Part shown: one piece after another, positions 51,919 to 62,459 of the stretch
Layout of the letters: every line of letters starts with the position of its first letter
Position numbering within the stretch: the stretch's first letter is position 1
Assembly (NCBI GenBank): GCA_023407175.1
Contig: JAEYMU010000014.1
Coordinates: 149,677 to 213,676, forward strand
Direction: 5' to 3'
From: Bacillota bacterium
GTDB taxonomy: Bacteria; Bacillota_A; Clostridia; Lachnospirales; Lachnospiraceae
Length of the DNA stretch: 64,000 nt
Program-made: the position numbers and the translations under genes
Notes under the pieces: model-generated
What the model saw: the letters and a program-made list of their open reading frames with translations, nothing else
Told to the model about the DNA's origin: nothing
Databases searched by the model: none

Positions 51919-53214
51919 ATGAAAAAAATGAGAAAGCTATTTGCAATTGTATTGGTGGTAATGGTAGCAGTCATGGGCTTTGCCGGCTGCGGAAAAAAGA
52001 GCGGGGATGACACTTCAACAGGTACGGATACCGGAGCAACAGCAGCACCGGACGCAACAGCAACCCCTGCAGTGCAGGATGTGTCCCTAAAGGTATGGGC
52101 ACCAGAGGAAGAGCAGGAGATTTTGGTTCAGATGTGTGAAACCTTTGCAGAGAATCATCCGGAGTATAATATCACCTTTGACTATGCAATTATGGGTGTG
52201 GACGATGTTTGTGATGAGTTGAAGAAGGATGCTACAGCCGCTGCTGACGTATTCTTATATCCTTCCGGTGCTATAGCAGAATTGACGGAAGCAGGACTCC
52301 TTTATCCGATTACCGTTGATACAGATGCCGTTACCTCGGCACACAGCCAGGCAGCGATCAAATCCTGTACCCTGGAGGATAATTTATATGGTATTCCCGT
52401 AACACCGAATTCCTGGTTTATGTATTATAATAAGAGCATGTACACAGAGGATGAAGTAAAATCACTGGAAACAATGATGGCAAAGGATCTTGGAGACGAT
52501 GTAAAGAACTTCTCCTGTGATATTGATAACAGCTGGTATATGTCAGCCTTCTTCTATGCAGCAGGCGGCACTCTGTTTGGTGCGGACGGTACCGACGCTA
52601 CCGAATGCTCCTGGAATGACGCAACCGGTTATCAGGTTGGCGAGTACTTAATTAATCTTATAAATAATCCGAAATATGTAGATGATGCAGACGGACTTGC
52701 AGGCTCTTTGATGCAGGAGGGAAAACTGGCAGCTCTTTGCTCCGGTACCTGGTCAGCGGAGACCTTAAAAGAAGCGCTGGGCGATAATTATGCGGCAACC
52801 AAGCTTCCTACCATCAATATCGGCGGAACTGATTATCAGTTAAGCAATTTTGCAGATTTTAAAGCCTTTGGTGTAAATTCAGGTACACAATATCCGAAGC
52901 CGGCAATGCAGCTTGCAGAATGGCTGGGCGGAGAGGAATGCCAGTTAATCCGTTTTGAGACCAATAATACACCTCCGACGATTACCGCCTTAATTACAAA
53001 TCCTAAGGTAGCAGCAAGTCAGGAGACAGCAGCGTTAAGCAACCAGACACAGTATTCCACACCGAATCCCACCACCTCCAAGCTGAATGATTACTGGACA
53101 CCGGCATCAGCTTTCGGTGCCGGAATTGTGAACGGCGATATTACAAAGGATAATCTGCAGGAAAGCCTGGATTTGATGGTGACCAATATTCTTGCAACAA
53201 CTACAACAGAATAA
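51919..53214 (+). CDS. Oligosaccharide-binding lipoprotein (MalE-like)
   Basis: Encodes 431 residues. Signal peptide with lipobox GFAGC, then a Thr/Ala/Asp-rich linker to about residue 55. The mature domain is a type II solute-binding protein of the maltose/maltodextrin group: LKVWAPEEEQEILVQMCETFAENHPEYNITF, YGIPVTPNSWFMYYNKSMY and KLAALCSGTWSAETLKEAL. It should deliver glucan oligosaccharides to the permeases downstream. ATG 51919 is 7 nt after AGGAGG. Under two LacI operators. Confidence 0.9.
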   Translation: MKKMRKLFAIVLVVMVAVMGFAGCGKKSGDDTSTGTDTGATAAPDATATPAVQDVSLKVWAPEEEQEILVQMCETFAENHPEYNITFDYAIMGVDDVCDELKKDATAAADVFLYPSGAIAELTEAGLLYPITVDTDAVTSAHSQAAIKSCTLEDNLYGIPVTPNSWFMYYNKSMYTEDEVKSLETMMAKDLGDDVKNFSCDIDNSWYMSAFFYAAGGTLFGADGTDATECSWNDATGYQVGEYLINLINNPKYVDDADGLAGSLMQEGKLAALCSGTWSAETLKEALGDNYAATKLPTINIGGTDYQLSNFADFKAFGVNSGTQYPKPAMQLAEWLGGEECQLIRFETNNTPPTITALITNPKVAASQETAALSNQTQYSTPNPTTSKLNDYWTPASAFGAGIVNGDITKDNLQESLDLMVTNILATTTTE

Positions 53215-53229
53215 TTAAGTAATCCATAT

Positions 53230-53263
53230 AAGTATGGGGTGAGCTTATGCTTACCCCTTACTT
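53230..53263 (+). other. Intercistronic stem between MalE-like and MalF-like genes
   Basis: AAGTATGGGGTGAGC TTAT GCTTACCCCTTACTT: a 15-bp stem with one mismatch and a TTAT loop, without a T-run. It sits where such stems stabilise the upstream mRNA and set a high ratio of binding protein to permeases, comparable with the hairpin at 38692 in the other importer. Confidence 0.65.
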
Positions 53264-53284
53264 ATCTTAACAGGAGGTATCATA

Positions 53285-54706
53285 ATGAGAAAAGACAGGG
53301 GTAATCCGAGCAAACTTCCATGCTTGACAAAGCATCGGCATATGGAGGAAAGAGGGCAGGGGATTAAATGGTATGGGACATCATTCAGGAAGGGCAATCC
53401 CTTGACCAAATTATCTTTTTTCATCCTGGGACTCGCGAATATCTGCAGAGGGCAGATATTCAAAGGATTGGTATATCTGCTGCTGGAGATCAGCTTTATC
53501 GGGTATTTTATCCGTTATGGCTTTGCGAATATTGCGGGACTGATTACTTTGGGTACCCACGAGCAGAGTAAGGTATTTAATAATGAAACCGGAATATTTG
53601 ATTTTATTAAAGGCGACAACTCCATGTTTATGCTGTTGTCAGGAGTAGTTGCATTATTCGTAATTCTATTCTTTTTCTTTCTGTGGATATCCGGCGTCAA
53701 ATCGGCAGTTCTGACGCAGGAGCAAAAGGAAGCGGGAATGAAATTACCGGGCATTAAGGATGATATTGCAGCTCTGTTCAATGAAAAAATTCACAAGCTG
53801 TTAATGTTTATCCCTATTACAGGTTTGGTTCTGTTTACGGTCGTACCTCTGGTATACATGATTTTAATGGCCTTCACTAATTATGATCAGCAGCATCAGC
53901 CGCCGGGACATCTGTTTGACTGGGTCGGACTGAATAATTTTAGGATCATGCTGTTATCCAACGGTACCATTGGAAAGACCTTCTGGCCGGTACTTGGCTG
54001 GACCCTGGTATGGGCCGTATTTTCTACCTTTACCTGCTATTTTGCAGGGATGCTGCTGGCAATTTTGATTAATATGAAGGGAATTCGCTTCAAGGGCCTT
54101 TGGCGTACGATTTTTGTCTTTACAATGGCGGTTCCTGCCTTTGTTTCCTTACTTATCATCCGTGTTATGCTGCAGCCGCAGGGAGCCCTGAATATCGTGC
54201 TGCAGGAGTTAGGCTTTATCAAGAACAGTCTGCCCTTCCTGACGAATATTACCTGGGCGAGAGTGACGGTTGTGGTTGTAAACCTTTGGGTCGGTTTGCC
54301 CTCCAGTATGTTGATTACCACAGGAATTCTGATGAATATACCGCATGATTTATATGAAAGCGCTAAAATAGACGGTGCCGGTCCAATAACAGCATTTTTA
54401 AAGATTACCATGCCTTATATGCTGTTTGTAACGACACCATATCTGATTACCAACTTTATCTTTAATACCAATAACTTTAACGCGATTTATTTCCTTACCG
54501 GCGGCGGCCCGGCTTCTTTGAATTATTTCAAGGGAGCAGGAAAGACGGACCTCCTGGTGACCTGGCTGTACCGACTGACCGTTGACAGCAATGATTACTG
54601 CTATGCATCAACCATCGGTATCATGATATTTGTGATTTCGGCTACTCTGTCCCTGATTGTATACCGAAGGTCTTCTGCCTATAAAAATGAGGAGGGATTT
54701 CAATAA
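53285..54706 (+). CDS. Sugar ABC transporter permease (MalF-like)
   Basis: Encodes 473 residues, longer than most Firmicute MalF relatives: an N-terminal cytoplasmic basic stretch and two additional membrane segments (LSFFILGLANICRGQIFKG...; FMLLSGVVALFVILFFFFLW) come before the permease core. The core has the EAA loop YESAKIDGAGPITAFLKITMP and TNFIFNTNNFNAIYFLTGGGP, typical of MalF. No ATPase gene follows; such importers usually share an MsmX-type ATPase encoded elsewhere. Confidence 0.88.
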   Translation: MRKDRGNPSKLPCLTKHRHMEERGQGIKWYGTSFRKGNPLTKLSFFILGLANICRGQIFKGLVYLLLEISFIGYFIRYGFANIAGLITLGTHEQSKVFNNETGIFDFIKGDNSMFMLLSGVVALFVILFFFFLWISGVKSAVLTQEQKEAGMKLPGIKDDIAALFNEKIHKLLMFIPITGLVLFTVVPLVYMILMAFTNYDQQHQPPGHLFDWVGLNNFRIMLLSNGTIGKTFWPVLGWTLVWAVFSTFTCYFAGMLLAILINMKGIRFKGLWRTIFVFTMAVPAFVSLLIIRVMLQPQGALNIVLQELGFIKNSLPFLTNITWARVTVVVVNLWVGLPSSMLITTGILMNIPHDLYESAKIDGAGPITAFLKITMPYMLFVTTPYLITNFIFNTNNFNAIYFLTGGGPASLNYFKGAGKTDLLVTWLYRLTVDSNDYCYASTIGIMIFVISATLSLIVYRRSSAYKNEEGFQ

Positions 54707-55989
54707 TGAAAAGAACATTGGGAGGAACAATTGCCAGATATTTCAGACTTCTGCCCCTTTGCATGCTTCTGCCTGCGGCCTGTCTGCTACTGCCTTTCCT
54801 GTCGGTTCCGGAGGATAAGGTGACGATTACCGGGTTTGGACTGCTTATGAATGCATTCCGGGCGGATGGTGTGTTAGGCTCCGGTACCGGTATGAGACTG
54901 ATTGCATTATTGATTGCGGTACCCTTCCTGCTGGTCATCATCCTGACAGCAGGAGCGGTAATCCTTAAGAAGAAAATACTGCTTCGCGGCTTGTGTATGG
55001 CCTATGCGGCCAGTGTGGCAAGTGTGGTTCTAATTATATTTATTGCCAAGCGGACGATCGATGGTGCAGGCTTTTTAGCCACCGGCTTTTATATCAGCAA
55101 TCTTGGGATCGGCTTCTGGGGCTTCCTGCTGCTTTCCCTGGCTGGGCTGGTGGTAAGCATGCGGGCGGCTAAGATTAATCCGGGTTATATTGTTCTGACT
55201 GCCCTGGCGGTTATCTGGATTGTTCCAATATTATGGATTATCATGATTTCCTTCCGGGAAGAAAGCGGTTCCTATACCTCTTATTTCTGGCCCAAGAATT
55301 TTACAATGAAGAATTATTATGTCCTGCTTACGGATAACAGCCAGTTTTATTTTGTAAAATGGTTTTTCAATACTCTTTTTGTGGCGATTTGCTCCTGTGC
55401 GATATCCACCATCATTGTCCTGTCCACCGCATATACGCTGTCAAGATTGCGTTTTCGGGGAAGAAGGGGCTTCATGAACCTGGCCTTGATTTTGGGAATG
55501 TTTCCAAGCTTCATGTCGATGATTGCGGTATATTACATTCTAAAGGGACTTGGACTGACACAGTCACTGTTTGCGCTTATTCTTGTCTATTCTGGCGGTG
55601 CGGCTCTGACCTATTACATCGTGAAGGGCTTTTTTGATACCATACCCAAGGCACTGGATGAGGCAGCCATCATAGATGGAGCCAGCAGGTGGAAGGTATT
55701 CACGAGAATTACCATCCCCCTGTCCAAGCCGGTTATTATCTATACGATGCTGATCGCATTTCTTTCCCCCTGGGGCGATTACATCTTTGCACGTGTTATC
55801 CTCGGCGACAAATATGACAGCTATACGGTGGCGCTGGGCTTATATACCATGCTGGAGCCAGCTAATATAGCAAGGTGGTATACCAGATTTGCCGCAGGTG
55901 CTGTACTGGTATCCATACCGATATCAGCCTTGTTCATATCCCTGCAAAGATATTATGTTGAGGGACTGTCGGGCTCGGTAAAGGGTTAG
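54706..55989 (+). CDS. Sugar ABC transporter permease (MalG-like) with extra N-terminal membrane segments
   Basis: Encodes 427 residues; its ATG overlaps the last base of the upstream stop codon. The C-terminal ~280 residues are a normal MalG-like permease: WIVPILWIIMISFREE, then the EAA loop DEAAIIDGASRWKVFTRITIP. About 150 residues with roughly four membrane segments precede it, which is unusual for MalG. The pair with MalF therefore has an enlarged membrane domain. Confidence 0.88.
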   Translation: MKRTLGGTIARYFRLLPLCMLLPAACLLLPFLSVPEDKVTITGFGLLMNAFRADGVLGSGTGMRLIALLIAVPFLLVIILTAGAVILKKKILLRGLCMAYAASVASVVLIIFIAKRTIDGAGFLATGFYISNLGIGFWGFLLLSLAGLVVSMRAAKINPGYIVLTALAVIWIVPILWIIMISFREESGSYTSYFWPKNFTMKNYYVLLTDNSQFYFVKWFFNTLFVAICSCAISTIIVLSTAYTLSRLRFRGRRGFMNLALILGMFPSFMSMIAVYYILKGLGLTQSLFALILVYSGGAALTYYIVKGFFDTIPKALDEAAIIDGASRWKVFTRITIPLSKPVIIYTMLIAFLSPWGDYIFARVILGDKYDSYTVALGLYTMLEPANIARWYTRFAAGAVLVSIPISALFISLQRYYVEGLSGSVKG

Positions 55990-56010
55990 TATACAGGAAC
56001 GGAGAGATTT

Positions 56011-59000
56011 ATGAATATAAAGGTGAAATGGGCTTTCGCAGCTTTTCTTGTTGTACTCTCAATCTATCTGATACCGGCATTTTCGTCCGCCGATACGAAG
56101 GGGACGGTCTACTATATTAAGAATAATTATACACAGGGGGCATACCTGTACGAAGAGGAGGGGATTCTCCGTTACGGAATTCCCACCGAGGGAGATGAAC
56201 GCTTTCAGTGGATCATAGAAGAGGATGCCTCATATAAGACGATAAAGAATGCGGCAACCAACGATTATATTACCCTGGAGGGGCACGGAGATGCCACTGT
56301 GGAAGGCAGCTGGGGTGAGAACATAGCCTGCAGAGCGATGGAGGATGGGAAGGATACCTATTTATGGGAGTTTGAGCTTGGCAAGGCACAGAATATCCTG
56401 TCGGCTGGCAAGGCCTATGAGGGCTTTGCCCTGCATCTGGAGAACGCGACAGCCGGCCAGCCCTTTGCCCAGAAGTTAAGCGGAGACCAGCTGGCCTGGG
56501 GCAATATGCTTTGGGATTTTGTGCAGGAGAATGAGGTGGACTTTGCCTCACTGCTGGGCAATGGCTTTTGTATCCAGAATGCAGAGGACGGTACCTATCT
56601 TCGGGTGGACAACGGAGTACTTACCCATGGGACACCGGATGGAGCGGACGAGGCCTATGTCTGGGTAATCGAACCGCTTGCGGATGGAACAAAGGCTCTT
56701 CGAAATAAGAAGACCTCCCAATATCTTACCATGAGTACCTATGATGCCTCTTCCCTAACCTTGGGCCTTAAGGATTATGCCAAGGGGGATTTAAGCTTCT
56801 CCTGGGATATTATGATATCCAAAGCAGTAACTATTAGCTCTGCTGACCCGGCTTATCAGGGCTACGGGCTGATGCTTGAGGCAGGCTCCAATAAAAAGGT
56901 GAAATGTAAGGAGATCCTGTCCTCTGGTAAGGAAATCAAAGCTGGAATGCGGTGGAATATGATACCTTCCTCAGAGGTAGCCGAGGTAACAGGAGATTTA
57001 GTACTGGCAGACGGTATTTATAATCTTAAGAACAGCTATTATAGTCTGTATCTGATCGAGGATGACGGCAAGGCTGTATATGGCAACGCGCAGCCCTCCG
57101 ACCAGAACGCCCAATGGCAGATATTATATGATAAGGCCTCCGGGTTGACGGCTCTTAAAAATGTTGCAACCGGAGATTATCTGTACGGTGAAGGGGAGAC
57201 CGGTAAGCTGGTATTTACCAGTACGGCCACCTATTATTGGAAAATGAAGGGCCATAAGAATGCAGATTATCCAAAGGCAGTGATCTTTCAGGACAGTGTG
57301 AATACCACCAGCTATCTGCATATGGAAAGCTTGAACGGATTTACTGAGGATTCCGGTGCGGTACAGCCGACCTGGGGAACACCGCATTGGGAGCCTGTTC
57401 TTTATGAAGAATCAGCCGCACAGGTGCCATCCGGGGAAGCGGTAAAGGTGCCTGAGGATTATATCAGAATGTATTGCAGTGCCAGAGAGGGAGAATATCT
57501 CTATGAGAATTCCTCCGGTGCTGTTACCTATAAGCAATGTGAGGACTATGATGCGAGGTCACACTGGAAGCTGCTTGCAGGAGAGGCAGAGGGCACTTAT
57601 TATATCAAGAACCGGGAGACCGGAGATTATATCATCAACATGGGAAATGGTATTCTGCGGTGTGTTCCGGAGGAACAGGCCAAGGCCCAGGAAAGTCTGT
57701 GGGAGGTATCCGGCGGTGGTGAAGACAATACGCTTTTGCTTAACAATTATGATACACAGCTTGAACCCTATCAGCGACCTCTTCTGAATATCCAGAAGCT
57801 GTCCGGACTGGCTCAAAGCACCCTGGTATCAAAGGACGAAGAAACCTCCAGATGGATTTATGAAGTGGCTTCGGATGCTTCGGCAGCCGCAGAAAATAAC
57901 GAAGAAGAGCAGGTACCCTTAAGTACCTTTACCGATACCAATCTCTATCAACTGCTCCTTGAAGGGGAGGCTCTGGAAAGCCTCTACCGGCTGGAGTATT
58001 GCGGTAACAATGTCCGTATTCTGGACATTAAGAAAAACAAAACAGACGCAAAGCTGCAATGGCAAATGATATCAGGGGCCGGAGAAACCTATTTAAAAAA
58101 CGGTGATACAAAGCTTATTATAAAGAAGGTACCCTCCGACGCCTTTTATGACGGGAAGACAGCTTATGTATCCGGTGACAGCATAAGCTTTACGGTTTAT
58201 ACAGAGCAGTCGGATATTTATCAGGTAAAGCTTACATACCAGGGCAAAAAGGTCCCGGTTACGGTTTTAGTAAATGGAATTACCCAGGCTGACGTTATTC
58301 TTCCTGCAGGATCGGAGCTCAAGCTGAAGCTGAATAAAGGGATTAATACCATTACCGTAGAAGGAAGTACGGCTATCGATAGTATTACGGTCTGTGACAG
58401 CCTGAATATCAATTACCGCGGAGCCTCCCTGTCCTATACACAGTACCAGGCTGAGGACTGTAATACAACCGGTACAGTATTAAGTGAGAACAGGGCTTAT
58501 CATGAGATAACCAGCGAAGCAGCCGGAAGGCTTGCAGTCAGTCTGGAGGGAACCGGACAGTATATCAAGCTTACCCTGACAGAGCCAGCCAATTCACTGG
58601 TATTAAGGTATTGCATACCGGATAGTGAAGATGGGACCGGTATGGATGCATCCCTTAATTTATATATTGACGGCAGGAAATATCAAAGCATGGAGCTGAC
58701 CTCAAGATATAGCTGGGTATACGGAGCATATCCCTGGACGAATACTCCTGCCGACGGACAGGCACATCATTTCTTTGATGAAATCAATATCCGGCTGGAT
58801 CAAACCTACCCGGCGGGTACGGTAATCAAGCTGCAGAAGGATGCTGCAAATTATGCCGAGCATTATATTGTGGATGAAATCGATGCAGAGGAAATAGCAG
58901 AATCCGGAAGTCAGCCGGAGAACAGTCTTTCCATTGCTGATTTCGGCGCAGTGCCAGGTGACGGCCAGGATGATTCAGAGGCCTTCTATTACTGTATGGC

Positions 59001-60189
59001 AGAGGCGGTGAAGCAGGGCAAGGAGGTTTGGATACCGGAGGGAGTTTTCGATATCAATCATCCAACCAGTGATTATGATGCAGGTGACAAAGAGGATAAG
59101 AACAGAGGAATTCTGATCACACAAGATAACGTAGTAATCCGCGGTGCCGGTATGTGGTACAGCATATTACAGGGAGATTATGCAGCCTTTTTTATTAAGG
59201 CCAGCAACATTTCACTCTATGATTTTTCCTTAAGAGGGACAGCAGCTGCAAGGAGGGATTCCATAGACCCTTCTGCCATCGAGACGGATTATAACACCCC
59301 TGACATGAAGAAGCTGACTATACAGAATGTATGGATTGAACATTATAAAACCGGTATCTGGACCCATAACATGGACGGACTGCAGGTGATTGGCTGTAGA
59401 ATCAGAAATACCTTTGCTGACGGTATGAATCTTCGCAAGGGTACCTCCAATGCAGCTGTGGAACAGTGTGATATCCGTAATACCGGGGATGATGCCATAG
59501 CTCTATGGTCCTCGGAAGCAAGTGATACAAATGTTAAAATTAGATTTAATAAAGTTGGACTGCAATGGCTGGCAAATAATATTGCGGTTTATGGCGGGAC
59601 GGATATTGAGATCACGGACAATCTGCTCTATGACACAGTAGTGAACGGTGCCGGTATCAATATCAGCAGCAATTTTGATCCGCAGCCCTTTGCAGGTACG
59701 GTGACAGTAGCCCGTAACACCCTGCTTCGCTGCGGAAGCGAGGACAGCAACAATAACCAGGAGGATGGAGCCATCTGGTTCAATACGGTGCAGGGAAATG
59801 ATAATAATGCCAAGATTGTGATAGAAGATAACCTGATCCTTAACAGTACCTACCAGGGGATTTCCTTCTCCAACAGGGGCAGCGTAAGTGATGTAACGCT
59901 GGAGGGTAATGTAATTCTGGAAAGCGGCACCTATGGAATTGAAATCTTAAAAGCGGCCAAGGGAAGCGCATATGCAAAGAATAACCTGATTAAGGATATG
60001 ATGCTGGAGGCTGTTAATAACGGCTCACCGAAATCCTTTGCATTATCGGTAGAGATAATACAGGAAGCAGCAAAGGATGAGCAAGGGGAAAGCGACGGGA
60101 CAGTACTTCTTGCTGCAGCAGTTTTGGCGGCTTTCATCGCGGCCTTGGTAATTTTCTGCTATCTATGGAGAAGGAAAAGGACAAGATAG
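56011..60189 (+). CDS. Large membrane-anchored surface glucanase: GH87-like beta-helix with repeated N-terminal modules
   Basis: Encodes 1392 residues. Signal peptide 1-28; five diverged modules of about 150 residues starting near 31, 183, 334, 483 and 643, each with a pattern like YYIKN...YLY...YG.P...QW.I...KTIKN..T..YI; a carbohydrate-binding-module-like domain at ~800-965 (YQAEDCNTTG; YSWVYGAYPWTNTPADGQAHH); then a right-handed beta-helix from ~970 (LSIADFGAVPGDGQDD), and a C-terminal membrane segment with basic tail (LIFCYLWRRKRTR-like). In the helix, FADGMNLRKGTSNAAVEQ and IRNTGDDAIALWS match the GH87 mycodextranase/alpha-1,3-glucanase pattern with candidate catalytic Asp residues. It probably cuts alpha-1,3-containing glucan at the cell surface. 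The N-terminal modules are not recognised; they recur in the gene at 63183. Confidence 0.8.
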   Translation: MNIKVKWAFAAFLVVLSIYLIPAFSSADTKGTVYYIKNNYTQGAYLYEEEGILRYGIPTEGDERFQWIIEEDASYKTIKNAATNDYITLEGHGDATVEGSWGENIACRAMEDGKDTYLWEFELGKAQNILSAGKAYEGFALHLENATAGQPFAQKLSGDQLAWGNMLWDFVQENEVDFASLLGNGFCIQNAEDGTYLRVDNGVLTHGTPDGADEAYVWVIEPLADGTKALRNKKTSQYLTMSTYDASSLTLGLKDYAKGDLSFSWDIMISKAVTISSADPAYQGYGLMLEAGSNKKVKCKEILSSGKEIKAGMRWNMIPSSEVAEVTGDLVLADGIYNLKNSYYSLYLIEDDGKAVYGNAQPSDQNAQWQILYDKASGLTALKNVATGDYLYGEGETGKLVFTSTATYYWKMKGHKNADYPKAVIFQDSVNTTSYLHMESLNGFTEDSGAVQPTWGTPHWEPVLYEESAAQVPSGEAVKVPEDYIRMYCSAREGEYLYENSSGAVTYKQCEDYDARSHWKLLAGEAEGTYYIKNRETGDYIINMGNGILRCVPEEQAKAQESLWEVSGGGEDNTLLLNNYDTQLEPYQRPLLNIQKLSGLAQSTLVSKDEETSRWIYEVASDASAAAENNEEEQVPLSTFTDTNLYQLLLEGEALESLYRLEYCGNNVRILDIKKNKTDAKLQWQMISGAGETYLKNGDTKLIIKKVPSDAFYDGKTAYVSGDSISFTVYTEQSDIYQVKLTYQGKKVPVTVLVNGITQADVILPAGSELKLKLNKGINTITVEGSTAIDSITVCDSLNINYRGASLSYTQYQAEDCNTTGTVLSENRAYHEITSEAAGRLAVSLEGTGQYIKLTLTEPANSLVLRYCIPDSEDGTGMDASLNLYIDGRKYQSMELTSRYSWVYGAYPWTNTPADGQAHHFFDEINIRLDQTYPAGTVIKLQKDAANYAEHYIVDEIDAEEIAESGSQPENSLSIADFGAVPGDGQDDSEAFYYCMAEAVKQGKEVWIPEGVFDINHPTSDYDAGDKEDKNRGILITQDNVVIRGAGMWYSILQGDYAAFFIKASNISLYDFSLRGTAAARRDSIDPSAIETDYNTPDMKKLTIQNVWIEHYKTGIWTHNMDGLQVIGCRIRNTFADGMNLRKGTSNAAVEQCDIRNTGDDAIALWSSEASDTNVKIRFNKVGLQWLANNIAVYGGTDIEITDNLLYDTVVNGAGINISSNFDPQPFAGTVTVARNTLLRCGSEDSNNNQEDGAIWFNTVQGNDNNAKIVIEDNLILNSTYQGISFSNRGSVSDVTLEGNVILESGTYGIEILKAAKGSAYAKNNLIKDMMLEAVNNGSPKSFALSVEIIQEAAKDEQGESDGTVLLAAAVLAAFIAALVIFCYLWRRKRTR

Positions 60190-60239
60190 CTTTTTCTAAA
60201 AGTTTAAACAGGATTTAATAATATGGGAGGTCGTTTATT

Positions 60240-62432
60240 TTGCAGAATTGGCTGATTGAAGAAGAGGGCTTTGATTTACAGAGAGTTTCCAGCGTCGGTA
60301 ATAAATTTCTTGTCGGGAACGGCTATCTTGGGATTCGCGGTACACTCCAGGAATTTGAACGCAGCGAATATCCGGCCATTAATCTTGCCGGAATTTATGA
60401 CAGGGTCGGTGAGGGCTGGAGGGAACCGCTGAATGCACCCAATGGCCTGTTCACCTATGTGGAGTTGAATCATGACGCCTGCCGCCTGCCGAAGAAGGAG
60501 GCCGCAGAGCACAGGATAGCCCTGGACTTTAGGCAGGGTTTATTTGAAAGAAGGACGGTCTGGGATATATCAGGGGAAACGCTGGCGGTTGAGGCACAGC
60601 GCTTTGCCTCCTATGACAGGCAGCATCTGATTGCGATGAAATACAGCGTAACCGTTAGCTGCGCCGGTGAGCTTAGGCTGTATACAGGGATTGACGGACA
60701 GGTATGGGATATCAACGGACCTCATTATGATGAAATAGCCTTATCTGAGGAAAAGGAGCTGCTGCAGACAGTCGCCGTAACCCATGAAAGAAAGGACCGG
60801 GTCTGTGTCTGTGAAGCAATTGAAACAGATTTTGAATGTGATGAGAAAATCCTGCGGGAGGATCGCAAAATTATGAGATGCCTTTCCATTGCGGCAGAGC
60901 CGGGCAGGACCTATACGATATATAAATGGGTCAGTGTATTTACCAGTCAGGATATGCCGGATTATCAGGAAATGGCAGCAGCCCTTGTCAGGGAAGGCAG
61001 AGGGGAAGGTTACCTAAATACCTTGGCAAAACATAGTCAGGCCTGGGAAAGAAAATGGGAGATAGCCGAGGTCTTGATTGAGGGAGATGCTGCGGCAATG
61101 CAGGCGCTCAATTATTCCATCTATCATCTGCTGTGCATTGCTCCAAGACATTCCAGGCAGTTATCCATCGCAGCGAGGGGATTGTCGGGGCAGACCTATA
61201 AAGGGGCGGTTTTCTGGGATACAGAGATGTTCATGCTGGATTTCTTTCTGTTTACAGATCCGGAGGTAGCAAAAACGCTGCTAAGGTACCGGATTGATAC
61301 CCTGGAGGGCGCGAAGGAAAAGGCGGAACATTACGGATATCAGGGCGCCTTTTATGCCTGGGAAAGCCAGGAAGGCGGATATGACGCCTGCTCGGATTAT
61401 AATGTAACGGATGTGTTTACCGGAAGACCGATGCGTACGTATTTTAAGGATAAGCAAATCCATATCTCCTCAGCGGTGGTTTATGGTATTATGCGGTATG
61501 TTGATTTTACCGGAAGCCTGGAGCTATTGACCCGGGGCGGTGCAGAGGTGGTTTTGGAATGTGCCCTGTTTTACTATGACCTGCTGGTAAAGCGGGTGGG
61601 TAAAGACAGGTATGAGCTGTATGATGTAATCGGCCCGGACGAATATCATGAGAGAGTAAATAACAACGCCTATACCAACCGTATGGCAAAGTATGTATTT
61701 GAAAGTGCATTAAGGGTACTTCAATTATTGCCGGAGCTTGGATCAGAGGTTTGGAAGAAGCTTCAAAAGGCCTATGATGTAAAGAGCCTTGCTGAACAAT
61801 TTGCCGATGCGGCCGGTAAGCTTTATATTCCGCAGCCTTCCAGGGAAAATGGGGTAATCGAGCAGTTTGACGGCTATAACGCTTTGGAGGAAATCAGGCT
61901 GGAGGATTTGAAGAAGCGTCTGCTTAACAATAAGGAGTATTGGGGAGGTGCTTACGGCATTGCGACCCATACCAGGATTATCAAGCAGGCGGATGTTATC
62001 ACAATGCTGAACCTGTTCTCCAAAGAATACAGTCAGGAGGTCCTTCTGAACAACTGGAATTATTACGAACCCAGGACAGAGCATGGTTCCTCATTAAGTG
62101 CCTGCATGTATGCGATGCTTGCCTGCAAATGCGATATGGCACAGAAGGCTTATCCCTTCTTTCTAAAATCCGCACTGTCGGATATCAGCGGAACGGGAAA
62201 GGAATGGGCGGGCCTAATCTATATCGGAGGAACCCACCCCGCATCCTCAGGAGGAGCTTATATGACGGCAATCGAAGGCTTTGCGGGCATCTGCCAGGAA
62301 GAGGGTGTTCTAAAGGCCTGTCCAAGGCTGCCGGAGAGCTGGAGCAGCCTCAGTTTTAAGATGATATACCGCGGGAAATTATATCAGGTCAGGGTGACGA
62401 AGGAAAAGGCAGAGGTAAATCTGATCGGATAG
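60240..62432 (+). CDS. GH65 disaccharide phosphorylase, probably nigerose phosphorylase
   Basis: Encodes 730 residues from a TTG start 9 nt after GGGAGG. Full GH65 layout: VSSVGNKFLVGNGYLGIRGTL, ARGLSGQTYKGAVFWDTEMFM, catalytic VIGPDEYHERVNNNAYTNRM with Glu468 as general acid, and EHGSSLSACMYAM for phosphate binding. A clostridial enzyme of this type next to beta-phosphoglucomutase has been characterised as nigerose (alpha-1,3-diglucoside) phosphorylase. Its place between a GH87-like glucanase and beta-phosphoglucomutase supports that specificity: glucoside plus phosphate gives beta-glucose 1-phosphate and glucose. Kojibiose or maltose specificity cannot be excluded by sequence reading. Confidence 0.85.
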   Translation: MQNWLIEEEGFDLQRVSSVGNKFLVGNGYLGIRGTLQEFERSEYPAINLAGIYDRVGEGWREPLNAPNGLFTYVELNHDACRLPKKEAAEHRIALDFRQGLFERRTVWDISGETLAVEAQRFASYDRQHLIAMKYSVTVSCAGELRLYTGIDGQVWDINGPHYDEIALSEEKELLQTVAVTHERKDRVCVCEAIETDFECDEKILREDRKIMRCLSIAAEPGRTYTIYKWVSVFTSQDMPDYQEMAAALVREGRGEGYLNTLAKHSQAWERKWEIAEVLIEGDAAAMQALNYSIYHLLCIAPRHSRQLSIAARGLSGQTYKGAVFWDTEMFMLDFFLFTDPEVAKTLLRYRIDTLEGAKEKAEHYGYQGAFYAWESQEGGYDACSDYNVTDVFTGRPMRTYFKDKQIHISSAVVYGIMRYVDFTGSLELLTRGGAEVVLECALFYYDLLVKRVGKDRYELYDVIGPDEYHERVNNNAYTNRMAKYVFESALRVLQLLPELGSEVWKKLQKAYDVKSLAEQFADAAGKLYIPQPSRENGVIEQFDGYNALEEIRLEDLKKRLLNNKEYWGGAYGIATHTRIIKQADVITMLNLFSKEYSQEVLLNNWNYYEPRTEHGSSLSACMYAMLACKCDMAQKAYPFFLKSALSDISGTGKEWAGLIYIGGTHPASSGGAYMTAIEGFAGICQEEGVLKACPRLPESWSSLSFKMIYRGKLYQVRVTKEKAEVNLIG

Positions 62433-62459
62433 ACGGGAAGCGGCAGAAGGGAGGTTTCT

